Part shown: one piece after another, positions 23,596 to 31,481 of the stretch
How the letters are laid out: the number at the start of each line of letters is the position of its first letter
Position numbering within the stretch: the first letter of the stretch is position 1
DNA from: VFJQ01 sp044226525
Lineage (GTDB): Bacteria > Verrucomicrobiota > Verrucomicrobiia > Chthoniobacterales > Chthoniobacteraceae
NCBI GenBank assembly: GCA_044226525.1
Contig: JBGAGV010000031.1
Span: 46,733 to 110,732 of the forward strand
DNA length: 64,000 nt
Direction of reading: 5' to 3'
The notes under the pieces: model-generated
The model's database searches: none
The model's input: only the letters and a program-made list of their open reading frames with translations
Told to the model about the DNA's origin: nothing
Position numbers and translations under genes: made by a program

Positions 23596-24381
23596 ATGAT
23601 CGAAGAGCCATACCGCTGGGTCGAAGCCATCGCCAACCGCCGGGAATACGTCGAGCATCAGCTCGCCCCGGGCAGCCCGATCGTCGCGCTCACTTACGCG
23701 GGCGGGATCGTGCTTTTTACCCTCAGCCGCGATCGGCAGAAGCTGTTCGAGATCTACGACCGGATCGGCATGGGCGGGATCGGGCACCCCGGCGATATCG
23801 AACGGCTGCGACTGGCGGCGATCGAACTCTGCAGCACGGAGGGATTTGCCCGGTCGTCGCACGATGTCTCGCTCCGTCGGCTGGCGAACTACTCCCTCAG
23901 CCCCGCACTCAAGACCGCTTTCGAGCAAATCTACGGCGCTCCTTACCTCGCCCGGCTGCTCTTTGCCGAACTCGGTCGGGGCGAAGCGCCCAATCTGTTC
24001 CTCCGGCTCGATTACGACGGCTCGATCCATACCAACGGCGGCAGCTTCGGACGCACCTTCGAGGACTTCGGCGCCATCGCGGGAACGAAGGCTGGCACGG
24101 CTCGCATGGAACGATTGCTGAAAGACGCGGACTGCAAAACTGCCTCCCTCCAGCGAGCGGTAAAACTGGCTTCGCTCGCATGGAGTGCCGGTCACCTCTC
24201 CGTGGAAGACGAAGCCGAAGACACGGTGCCTCCCACGGAAGATTTGCAGAAGCATCTGGATACCCAGATCGCCGACGCCGCGGTGGAGTGCGCGGTGCTG
24301 GAGCACGGCAGCCATTCCCCTATTGCCTGGCGGTCTCTGCCAGAAGCCGAGTCGCGCAAACTGCTTCACGCGCAGGGATGA
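23596..24381 (+). CDS. prcA: 20S proteasome subunit alpha (PrcA)
   Basis: The 261-residue protein aligns by eye with actinobacterial PrcA: an N-terminal helix (EAIANRREYVEHQLAPG), then IVALTYAGGIVLFT, KLFEIYDRIGMGGIGHPGD, IERLRLAAIELCSTEGF, VSLRRLANYSLSPALKTAFEQ and LRLDYDGSIHTNGGSFGRTFEDFG. Alpha subunits form the outer gating rings and lack a catalytic threonine, as here. It is 283 bases from the previous gene, beyond the repeat block, whereas prcB and prcA are normally adjacent. Its TGA overlaps the ATG of the downstream amidase (24378-24381). Confidence 0.9.
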   Translation: MIEEPYRWVEAIANRREYVEHQLAPGSPIVALTYAGGIVLFTLSRDRQKLFEIYDRIGMGGIGHPGDIERLRLAAIELCSTEGFARSSHDVSLRRLANYSLSPALKTAFEQIYGAPYLARLLFAELGRGEAPNLFLRLDYDGSIHTNGGSFGRTFEDFGAIAGTKAGTARMERLLKDADCKTASLQRAVKLASLAWSAGHLSVEDEAEDTVPPTEDLQKHLDTQIADAAVECAVLEHGSHSPIAWRSLPEAESRKLLHAQG

Positions 24382-25349
24382 AATCGAAGCTCCCACCCCA
24401 CCCTGCCATGGAGGGCGAGCAGGCCTTGCTTCCTTTGTCGGAAAAGCCGACCGCCCGAAAACCGCCGCGCCAGACTGTCCCTCTCTCCTCTGTAAACTCG
24501 CCTTCGGAGCCCGTTTTTACCCCCCTCCACGCCACCCCGCCCCGAGTTGGCGTTTGGCGCAGGTTGTGCGAAGTTCTCCGTATGGACGTTGTAGCGCCAA
24601 CCGTTGGTCTTCTGACCATGGCAGGCTGTTTGACCTTCCTCGTTACACCGGAGGAAGCTCCGAGGGATTTGCACGTCACGGCCGCGCTCTCTCCGAGCAC
24701 GCTGCCCACCATCGTCATCGACGCCGGGCACGGCGGCAGCGACGACGGCGCCAAGGCGAACGGCCTCACGGAAAAGAACATCACGCTCGATGTCGCGGCG
24801 CGGCTCGAGCAGCGCATGCAGGCGCTCGGCTTCCCCACGGTCCTCACCCGCCGGAGCGACGCGACCATCAAACTGCCCGAGCGTGTGGACCTTGCGAATC
24901 AGGTCGAGTTCTCGTTGTTCCTCAGCCTCCACTGCAACCACTCCGCCAGCTCCAGCGCGAGCGGGATCGAGACGTTTTACGCCACCGAAAAGGTGCAGCC
25001 GGAGCCGACCTTTTCCTTCGCCGGATTTTTCTCCAAACCAGAAGTCAACCCCCACGTGGATCGCGGGGAAAACCTCGCCGGTTACGTGCAGGCAGCGATG
25101 CTGAATCGCACCGAGGCAACCAATCGCGGCATCAAGCCCGACCGGCTCTTCGTCGTGCGCCACACTCGCGCGCCCGCCGTCCTCATCGAGACCGGCTTCC
25201 TGAGTAATCCCTTTGAAGCTCGCCTGCTCGCCACGCCGGAGTATCGCGAGCGCCTCGCCGGAGCCATCGCGGAAGGTGTCGCCGAATTTGCCCGCACCAT
25301 GCCGCCTCCGCCGAAACCGGCCACCCAACTGGCCAAAGCGGCCCCTTGA
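24378..25349 (+). CDS. N-acetylmuramoyl-L-alanine amidase (Amidase_3), membrane-anchored
   Basis: The 323-residue protein has about 65 charged N-terminal residues, one TM segment (about 74-93, PTVGLLTMAGCLTFLV) and a C-terminal Amidase_3 domain. Zinc and catalytic motifs are present: VIDAGHGGSDDGA, SLFLSLHCNHS, and LIETGFLSNPFEARLL near the end. It cleaves the bond between MurNAc and L-Ala of peptidoglycan in the periplasm. The start is set by the ATGA overlap with prcA, which couples a cell-wall hydrolase to the proteasome operon. Confidence 0.9.
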   Translation: MKSKLPPHPAMEGEQALLPLSEKPTARKPPRQTVPLSSVNSPSEPVFTPLHATPPRVGVWRRLCEVLRMDVVAPTVGLLTMAGCLTFLVTPEEAPRDLHVTAALSPSTLPTIVIDAGHGGSDDGAKANGLTEKNITLDVAARLEQRMQALGFPTVLTRRSDATIKLPERVDLANQVEFSLFLSLHCNHSASSSASGIETFYATEKVQPEPTFSFAGFFSKPEVNPHVDRGENLAGYVQAAMLNRTEATNRGIKPDRLFVVRHTRAPAVLIETGFLSNPFEARLLATPEYRERLAGAIAEGVAEFARTMPPPPKPATQLAKAAP

Positions 25350-25384
25350 ATTTTCGGGCCGGTGTCCCGTCCCATTCCCCGTCC

Positions 25385-26173
25385 ATGACTCGCCTCGCTC
25401 TTTGCTTTTCCCTCTGCCTTCTTGTCTCCTCGCTCCATGCGGATGAACTGACCAAAAGCGTGCAAAGCGCGCTGAAGGAGCAGGGCTTCTTTTACGGCGA
25501 AGCGACCGGCGCCAGCGGCCCCGAAACCGCCGCGGCGATCAAGCGTTACCAGATCCGCAACGGCCTTGAAGTCACCGGCACGCTGACCAAGGAAACGCTC
25601 GAAGCCCTGAACCTCAACGGCGACGCCGCCCCATCGGCAGAACCGGTCGAACGCGTCGCCCCACCTCCACCCCGAGCCGCCCCGGTCGAGCCGGAGCCGA
25701 CCCCTCGCCCACCCGTCAACCTGCGCCGGGACAACAGCACCCAGGAAAAGGACCGCGAATTCCTCCGACGCGAAACCCCGCGCAGCATGCCCGAGCCTCC
25801 GGTCAATGAACCTGTGCGCCGCCCGCCTCCCCCGCAAACGGCCGGCGGCCCTTATGGCCGGCTCTTTGCCCAGACGCCCTACGCCACGGCGCCCATCGGT
25901 GTGCAGGAGGACACCATCAAACGCGCCCAGCGTTTTCTGCGCGATCTCAGCATGTATCGCGACGACATCAACGGACGCTCCGGCCCCGCCTTGGAAGAAG
26001 GCATCCTCAGCTACCAGCGTTTTGTGGCCCTGCCTTTGACCGGCCAGCTCGACCTCGAAACTCTCGCGGCCATGCGCCTCCTCCCCGGTCGTGGCGGCGC
26101 CCCGACCCAGTCCGCCAATCCCCACGTCCGCACCATCCCCGGCAAACCGCTCAAGGGCGTGTGGATCAAATAG
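25385..26173 (+). CDS. Secreted protein with two peptidoglycan-binding domains
   Basis: The 262-residue protein has a signal peptide (RLALCFSLCLLVSSLHA) and two PG_binding_1-type helical domains: residues about 22-75 (VQSALKEQGFFYGEATGASGPETAAAIKRYQIRNGL) and about 180-225 (AQRFLRDLSMYRDDINGRSGPALEEGILSYQRF). A Pro/Arg-rich linker (about 85-150) separates them. It lies 35 bases after the amidase, and the two probably act together at the cell wall. No enzymatic domain is visible. Confidence 0.82.
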   Translation: MTRLALCFSLCLLVSSLHADELTKSVQSALKEQGFFYGEATGASGPETAAAIKRYQIRNGLEVTGTLTKETLEALNLNGDAAPSAEPVERVAPPPPRAAPVEPEPTPRPPVNLRRDNSTQEKDREFLRRETPRSMPEPPVNEPVRRPPPPQTAGGPYGRLFAQTPYATAPIGVQEDTIKRAQRFLRDLSMYRDDINGRSGPALEEGILSYQRFVALPLTGQLDLETLAAMRLLPGRGGAPTQSANPHVRTIPGKPLKGVWIK

Positions 26174-26275
26174 AGCGCGTGTTCGCCGCGTCCCCGTCTG
26201 GCGTTTGTCATTGAGCTGCCCGGGATAGGCCGATAAGCCATCATCCGCAGCTCCCCACCGGTAAGAAACCCCACC

Positions 26276-27019
26276 ATGAAACTGTTCTTCTTCACGCTCG
26301 CCGCCGTCCTGGCGGCCATCGGCTGGTTTGCCCTCAAAGGACCGGCCAACGCGCCGCTCGTGTCGGACGATCGGCCCACCGCTCCGGTGCATCTGCGCTA
26401 CGGCGATCTCGTCCTGGTGCGCGGCACCGTGTCCGCCGGTTCCAATCCGCACCAGCTCGTGATCCGCTGCGAACCGCCCGAAAGCGAGACGAAGGTGCAG
26501 CTTTCGCCGGAGCGCCGGATGGAAATCGAGCAGGGCATGGCGCGCTCCGTGGACGCCTACACTGGACAAGCAGCCGTCCAAAGACTCGCCGCCGCCGCCA
26601 AACAACAGGTCGATCAGGAAACCGCCCAGCTCCAGGCTGCGGTGCACGAGCGCATCGCCCGCACCGACGCCTCGTATGGCGCCACCTACGCACTCATCGA
26701 CGGCCAGGTCCGAACCGTGCCGCGACCGCCGGTGGCCGCGGCCCACGACAGCGTGGTGCTGAGCGGTTATCCGACCCCGGACGACGCCATCGCGGCAGGC
26801 AGGATCAACGTCCTCGCCGCGCCGGTCGATCGCAGCGGCAAGGCGTTCACCTTTTCCTATGTGGTCGATCAGAAGGCGCCGCCGCTTGCTCGGGCGGCGG
26901 CCTCTGCGTCCTCGGCACCGGCCAGCTTCGATCAATTCGGCAACCGCGCCCCCTCCAGCGCTCCAGCCGTTCCAACCGCCCCGCAATACGACCGCTACGG
27001 CAACCGGGTCCGGCAGTGA
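26276..27019 (+). CDS. Exported or membrane-anchored hypothetical protein
   Basis: The 247-residue protein begins with an N-terminal hydrophobic segment (MKLFFFTLAAVLAAIGWFAL) that serves as a signal anchor. The body is rich in Ala and Gln with a likely coiled coil (AAVQRLAAAAKQQVDQETAQLQAAVHERIA). The end has two related motifs, FDQFGNRAP and YDRYGNRVRQ. I do not recognise the family. It lies between the peptidoglycan-binding protein and hisA on the same strand. Confidence 0.65.
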   Translation: MKLFFFTLAAVLAAIGWFALKGPANAPLVSDDRPTAPVHLRYGDLVLVRGTVSAGSNPHQLVIRCEPPESETKVQLSPERRMEIEQGMARSVDAYTGQAAVQRLAAAAKQQVDQETAQLQAAVHERIARTDASYGATYALIDGQVRTVPRPPVAAAHDSVVLSGYPTPDDAIAAGRINVLAAPVDRSGKAFTFSYVVDQKAPPLARAAASASSAPASFDQFGNRAPSSAPAVPTAPQYDRYGNRVRQ

Positions 27020-27090
27020 CCGAGCCCACGCCCCGGTCTGATCTTCGTTCTGCGCGAAAGCTCACTTGTCTTCCATGAGGGGGTCGCGTA

Positions 27091-27858
27091 GTGGCACCTC
27101 TCTTCCTCAAATTTTTCCCTTTGCTCCTCCTTCCTGCCATCGACCTCATGTCCGGCGAAGTCGTCCGTCTTCGCCAGGGTAAAGCTGACCAGAAAACCGT
27201 CTATTCGAGCGATCCCGCGGCGTTTGCCCAGAAGTGGGAACGCGAAGGCGGCGACTACCTCCACGTCGTCGATCTCGACGCCGCCTTCACCGGCGAGCAG
27301 CGCAATCTCGACAGCGTCCGCGCCATCTGCGACGCCATCCAGATTCCCGTGGAACTCGGCGGCGGCATCCGCACCGAAGCTGCCATCCGGCGCGCACTCG
27401 ATGCGGGCGTGGATCGCGTCATTATCGGCACCCGTGCAGCGGAGTCGCTCGACTTCGTGCGCGACATGGCGCGCGAATTTGGCAGCGAACGCATCGCCGT
27501 CGGCATCGACGCGAAAAACGGTCTCGTGGCCGTGAAAGGCTGGACCGAAGCCACCGGCATGGCGGCGCTCGATCTCGCGCGCCACGCCGAGGACGCCGGG
27601 GCGGGCACGATCATTTACACCGACATCGCCACCGACGGCATGCTGCAAGGCCCCAACTTTGCGGAAACCGAACGCGTGCTGAACGCGATCCAATGCCAGC
27701 TCATCGCCAGCGGCGGCGTGAGCAGCGCCGACGATGTTCGGCGGCTCGGCCAGATGCCCGGTCTCTACGGCTGCATCATCGGCAAGGCGCTTTACGACGG
27801 CAAATTTCAGCTCGCCGAAGTGGTTAGTCCCAAATCCCGAATCTTCCATCTGCCATGA
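27091..27858 (+). CDS. hisA: Phosphoribosylformimino-5-aminoimidazole carboxamide ribotide isomerase (HisA)
   Basis: The 255-residue TIM barrel has the catalytic aspartates of HisA in LPAIDLMSGEVVRLRQG and IIYTDIATDGMLQGPN, and the phosphate-binding ELGGGIRTE and ASGGVSSADDV. HisA isomerises ProFAR to PRFAR in histidine biosynthesis. GTG 27091 is supported by a GAGGGGG Shine-Dalgarno at 27077-27083; a TTG at 27121 would give the more usual short N-terminus. Its TGA overlaps the larC start (ATGA). No other his genes are nearby. Confidence 0.95.
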   Translation: MAPLFLKFFPLLLLPAIDLMSGEVVRLRQGKADQKTVYSSDPAAFAQKWEREGGDYLHVVDLDAAFTGEQRNLDSVRAICDAIQIPVELGGGIRTEAAIRRALDAGVDRVIIGTRAAESLDFVRDMAREFGSERIAVGIDAKNGLVAVKGWTEATGMAALDLARHAEDAGAGTIIYTDIATDGMLQGPNFAETERVLNAIQCQLIASGGVSSADDVRRLGQMPGLYGCIIGKALYDGKFQLAEVVSPKSRIFHLP

Positions 27859-28904
27859 GCAAAGCTCTCTATCTCGACTGCATTTCCGGCATCAGCGGCG
27901 ACATGACTGTCGGCGCGCTCCTTGATCTCGGCGTGAAACCTTCCACGCTGGAGTGGGAACTCTCCAAGCTCTCGATCGGCGACTTCCACATGCACTTCGA
28001 CCGCGCCAAGCGGAAGGAAATCGAGGGCGTGAAGTTCACCATCCACGAAGGCGCCACGCACACGGCGGATCATGACGAGCATGACCACGAGCACGAGCAC
28101 GGCTGCTGCGGGCATGATCATGAGCACGACCACGATCATGACCATGCTCACGGGCACGAGCACCATCATCACGAAGAAGAGGAGAAGCACGAGCACGAGG
28201 GGGAGCATCATCATCACGAGCATGAACACGGTCACGGCTGCTGCGGGCACCACCACGAGCATGAGCATGAACACGAGCACGAACATGCCCATGCTCACGG
28301 GGAAGAACATCACCACCACGAACACGAGCATGGCCACGAGTGCTGCGGGCACGATCACGATGACCATGACCACGAGCATGACCATGGCCGCACGCACGCG
28401 CAGATTCGTGAACTGATCGAGCACAGCCAGCTCTCGGAGTTTGTGAAAAAACGCGCCCTCTCGATCTTCCAACGTATCGCGGTGGCGGAGGGCAAGATCC
28501 ACGGTGTCTCGCCGGAGGAAGTGCACTTTCATGAAGTCGGCGCGCTCGATTCCATCGCGGACATCGTGCTGACCTGCATCGGCATCGAATCGCTCGGCGT
28601 GGAGAAGATCTACGCCTCCGCGCTGCACGACGGCCGCGGCACGGTGGAGTGCGCGCACGGCACCTTCCCGGTCCCCGCTCCCGCGACACTCGAAATTCTG
28701 CGCAACATCCCACTCGGCCAGATCGACGAGCCGCACGAACTGATCACGCCCACCGGTGCAGCGATCGTCGCCGAGTTCGCGGAATCGTTCGGCCCCATGC
28801 CGCAGCTCAAGATCGACCGCATCGGTTACGGGGTCGGCACGCGCGACCTGGCTTCGCGACCGAACGTGCTCCGCGCGGTCCTCGGCGAACTCGTCACCGC
28901 CTGA
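27855..28904 (+). CDS. larC: LarC N-terminal half with a histidine-rich insertion (nickel-pincer cofactor biosynthesis)
   Basis: The 349-residue product has the LarC opening YLDCISGISGDMTVGALLDLG and later VHFHEVGALDSIADI, GTVECAHGTFPVPAPATLEIL and TPTGAAIV. LarC inserts nickel into the pincer cofactor of lactate racemase-type enzymes, using CTP. Between residues about 69 and 181 is a His/Asp/Glu segment with three CCGH units (84-87, 129-132, 163-166), a probable metal store. The ORF stops at TGA 28902-28904 and the C-terminal half continues in a different frame, so this is LarC1. It overlaps hisA by four bases. Confidence 0.9.
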   Translation: MSKALYLDCISGISGDMTVGALLDLGVKPSTLEWELSKLSIGDFHMHFDRAKRKEIEGVKFTIHEGATHTADHDEHDHEHEHGCCGHDHEHDHDHDHAHGHEHHHHEEEEKHEHEGEHHHHEHEHGHGCCGHHHEHEHEHEHEHAHAHGEEHHHHEHEHGHECCGHDHDDHDHEHDHGRTHAQIRELIEHSQLSEFVKKRALSIFQRIAVAEGKIHGVSPEEVHFHEVGALDSIADIVLTCIGIESLGVEKIYASALHDGRGTVECAHGTFPVPAPATLEILRNIPLGQIDEPHELITPTGAAIVAEFAESFGPMPQLKIDRIGYGVGTRDLASRPNVLRAVLGELVTA

Positions 28905-28908
28905 ATTT

Positions 28909-29394
28909 ATGGCCGGCGGATTCGAGATCGACGAAGTCTATCAGCTCGAGACGAATCTCGACGACTGCTCGGGCGAAGTTCTCGGCATCACGATGGAACG
29001 CCTGCTCGCCGCCGGCGCGCTCGATGTGTGGTTCACGCCGATCTTCATGAAGAAACATCGCCCCGGCGTGATGCTGGGCGTGATCTGCGAAGAAGGCGTG
29101 CGCGATGCGCTGGCCGACATCATCCTCACCGAGACGACCGCCTTCGGTCTCCGGGTGGAAAAGGTGCACCGGCTCAAGCTCGCACGACGTTTCAAGATCG
29201 TGGAGACGCCGTATGGCGACGTCCAGATCAAGCTCGGCCTCAAAGGCGGCCGGGTCGTGCAGGTGGCACCGGAATTCGACAGCGTGCGGGCCGCGAGCGA
29301 AGCCTCCGGGGTCCCCATTCGCATCGTCCACGAAGCCGCCGTGAACGCCTGGCGCGAACGCGCCGCCGGCGAAGGCCCCGACGAACTGGCCTGA
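28909..29394 (+). CDS. larC: LarC C-terminal half (LarC2), separate or frameshifted frame
   Basis: The 161-residue frame holds YQLETNLDDCSGEVLGITMERL, FMKKHRPGVMLGVIC, ILTETTAFGLRV, YGDVQIKLGLKGGRV and the C-terminal AWRERAA, which together are the second half of fused LarC. An ATG at 28909 allows independent translation. In Lactobacillus plantarum the two parts are joined by programmed frameshifting; here a +1 shift at the TGA (28902-28904) would join LarC1 to this frame as ...LVTA-EFMAGGF. The linking event itself is inferred. Confidence 0.85.
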   Translation: MAGGFEIDEVYQLETNLDDCSGEVLGITMERLLAAGALDVWFTPIFMKKHRPGVMLGVICEEGVRDALADIILTETTAFGLRVEKVHRLKLARRFKIVETPYGDVQIKLGLKGGRVVQVAPEFDSVRAASEASGVPIRIVHEAAVNAWRERAAGEGPDELA

Positions 29395-29526
29395 CACAGC
29401 CTCCCTCGCGCCGGCGCGCTCCGCTGCGAAGGCGCCCTCGCACGCTGGTGGTTTTCCCGGCCCGGCAGCAACTTTTCCTAATCGGTGATCCAAGGTCACC
29501 GGCTTCATCGAGTTATCACCATCGCC

Positions 29527-30756
29527 ATGAGAACACCCCTCAGCTTTCTCGCTCTCCTCTCCGCCTGCGCGCTGGCCCAGCAAACGCCTTCGCAAAAGCA
29601 GGACACCACCATCGCCACACCCAAGGGGCTCAAGACCAAACTCGCGCCGGGCTACACCATCCCAACGATCGACGTCGCTGGCGAAAAGGACCGGCAGGTG
29701 ATCGTGGACCGCGAAGCCGGGCAATATCTCGGGCACCCGACGACGGTGCTCCTGGAGGATGGGAAGACCATGCTCATCGTTTATCCGAAGGGCCACGGTC
29801 GCGGCGCGATTGTTTACAAGCGCAGCACCGACGGCGGCAAAACGTGGAGCGACCGCCTGCCCACGCCCAAGTCGTGGGAGACTTCGCTCGAAGTGCCGAC
29901 GCTGCACCGCGTCGTGGATGCGGCGGGCAAGAAACGCATCATCATGTTCAGCGGCCTCTATCCCATCAGGATGGCGGTGACGGAAGACGACGGCGCCACG
30001 TGGAGCGAACTGAAGCCGATCGGCAATTTCGGCGGCGTAGTGACGATGGCCTCGGTCGTGCAGCTCAAGCAGCCCGGGCATTACATGGCGCTCTTTCACG
30101 ACGACGGGCGCTTCATCATCGGCGGCGACCAGGGCACGGTCAAAAGCCCGCACAGCGATTTCGTCTCCCACACTGCGAAGGCTTACCGGTTTTATGTCTA
30201 TCAAACCCGCAGCACCGACGGCGGGCTGACGTGGAGCAACCCGGTCCCGATCGCCATGCTGCCCGATGCGAGCCTGTGCGAACCCGGCGCGGTGCGTTCG
30301 CCCGATGGCCACGAAATCGCCGTGCTGCTGCGCGAGAACAGCCGCAAATACAACAGCTTTGTCATCACCTCCAAAGACGAGGGCCTGACGTGGAGCGAGC
30401 CGAAGGAATTACCCGCCGCGCTGACGGGTGATCGTCACACCGCGAAGTATGCGCCCGATGGCCGCCTCTTCATCAGCTTCCGCGACACTACGCACGTCAG
30501 CCCGACGAAGGGCGACTGGGTCGCGTGGGTGGGCAAATACGAGGACATCATCGCCGGCCGCGAGGGACAGTATCGCGTGCGCTTGATGGACAATACGAAA
30601 GGCGCCGACTGCACCTATCCCGGCGTGGAAGTGCTGCCCGACGGCACCATCGTCACGACGACTTACGGTCACTGGACCGAAGGTGAGCAGCCCTACATCG
30701 TGAGCGTGCGATTGAAACTCGAAGAGGTGGACGCGAAGGCCAGGGCCGCCCGGTGA
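29527..30756 (+). CDS. Exported sialidase-like protein with BNR/Asp-box repeats
   Basis: The 409-residue protein has a signal peptide (MRTPLSFLALLSACALAQ) and four Asp-box motifs spaced through a six-bladed propeller: STDGGKTWSDRL, EDDGATWSELK, STDGGLTWSNP and SKDEGLTWSEPK. The arginine-rich active site of sialidases is partly visible (LLRENSRKYNSF; GDRHTAKYAPDGR). This is the family of secreted exo-alpha-sialidases and related glycan hydrolases common in Verrucomicrobia. True sialic-acid specificity is unproven. Start ATG 29527 opens the signal peptide. Confidence 0.85.
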   Translation: MRTPLSFLALLSACALAQQTPSQKQDTTIATPKGLKTKLAPGYTIPTIDVAGEKDRQVIVDREAGQYLGHPTTVLLEDGKTMLIVYPKGHGRGAIVYKRSTDGGKTWSDRLPTPKSWETSLEVPTLHRVVDAAGKKRIIMFSGLYPIRMAVTEDDGATWSELKPIGNFGGVVTMASVVQLKQPGHYMALFHDDGRFIIGGDQGTVKSPHSDFVSHTAKAYRFYVYQTRSTDGGLTWSNPVPIAMLPDASLCEPGAVRSPDGHEIAVLLRENSRKYNSFVITSKDEGLTWSEPKELPAALTGDRHTAKYAPDGRLFISFRDTTHVSPTKGDWVAWVGKYEDIIAGREGQYRVRLMDNTKGADCTYPGVEVLPDGTIVTTTYGHWTEGEQPYIVSVRLKLEEVDAKARAAR

Positions 30757-30799
30757 TTTGCCAGTAGCCGCTCCGGTTTCGCGCGCTAAGCGCGCCCCC

Positions 30800-31390
30800 G
30801 TGCCAAAGCCAGACAGCCTTACCGAACGCCTTCTCGAACGCTCCATCTTCGCCAGCCGCTGGGTGCAGGCGCCGCTTTACCTCGGCCTCATCGTGGCGCT
30901 CATCGTCTATGTGCTGCAGTTCTTCATCGAGCTGCGACATATCGTGGAGCTGGTTCTCGGAGTCACGCACCTGGGGCACGATCCGATGGCCGGGGCCGAT
31001 CCGGCGACGAAGCTGATGCTCGGAGTCCTCGGTCTCATCGATGTAGTCATGATCGCGAACCTGCTCATCATGGTCATCATCGGCGGCTACGAGACCTTCG
31101 TGTCGCGGCTGCATCTGCAGGACCATGCCGATCAACCTGAATGGCTCAGCCACGTGAACGCCGGAGTGCTGAAAGTGAAGCTCGCGACCGCGCTCGTCAG
31201 CATTTCCTCGATTCATCTCCTCAAAACCTTCATCGAAGTGCGCACACCCAGCATTCACACCACTCACGAAGGCGTGATGTGGCAGGTCGTCATCCACGTG
31301 ATCTTCGTCATCTCCGCCATCCTGCTCGCGTGGACCGATCGCGTGATGCTCGGCGGAGTGAAGGCTCCGGCGAAATCCGAAACGCACTGA
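30800..31390 (+). CDS. YqhA/UPF0114 family membrane protein
   Basis: The 196-residue integral membrane protein matches the UPF0114 (YqhA) family: an N-terminal ERSIFASRWVQAPLYLGL, then LIVYVLQFFIEL, LMLGVLGLIDVVMIANLLIMVIIGGYETFVSRL, KLATALVSISSIHLLKTFI and FVISAILLAWTDRVM. The molecular function is unknown. I use the GTG at 30800 (MPKPDSLTERL); a TTG at 30758 would add 14 residues of no clear character. The upstream GCGCGC-TAA-GCGCGC hairpin lies in the gap. Confidence 0.85.
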   Translation: MPKPDSLTERLLERSIFASRWVQAPLYLGLIVALIVYVLQFFIELRHIVELVLGVTHLGHDPMAGADPATKLMLGVLGLIDVVMIANLLIMVIIGGYETFVSRLHLQDHADQPEWLSHVNAGVLKVKLATALVSISSIHLLKTFIEVRTPSIHTTHEGVMWQVVIHVIFVISAILLAWTDRVMLGGVKAPAKSETH

Positions 31391-31481
31391 TTCGTAGCCC
31401 AGGCCGCCGACGGGAGCGAACGACTCACCTCCGGCTCTCATTTGACCAGCACCTGCCTCGACGGCAGTTTCCTCTTCCTTG

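Noticed and set aside
25082..26986. A 634-codon open frame on the minus strand opposite the peptidoglycan-binding and hypothetical genes
   Set aside because: It is a high-GC antisense shadow: Arg/Gly/His-rich with no domain, while both plus-strand genes have signal peptides and recognisable domains.
28059..28397. Repetitive DNA in the His-rich region as a CRISPR or satellite array
   Set aside because: The repetition follows codon usage (CAC/CAT with GAG/GAC) in one open frame, with no regular spacer-repeat structure.
28894..30312. A 472-codon minus-strand frame opposite larC2 and the sialidase-like gene
   Set aside because: Composition is shadow-like (His/Arg/Ala-rich, no motifs) and the plus strand carries Asp-box repeats and LarC motifs.
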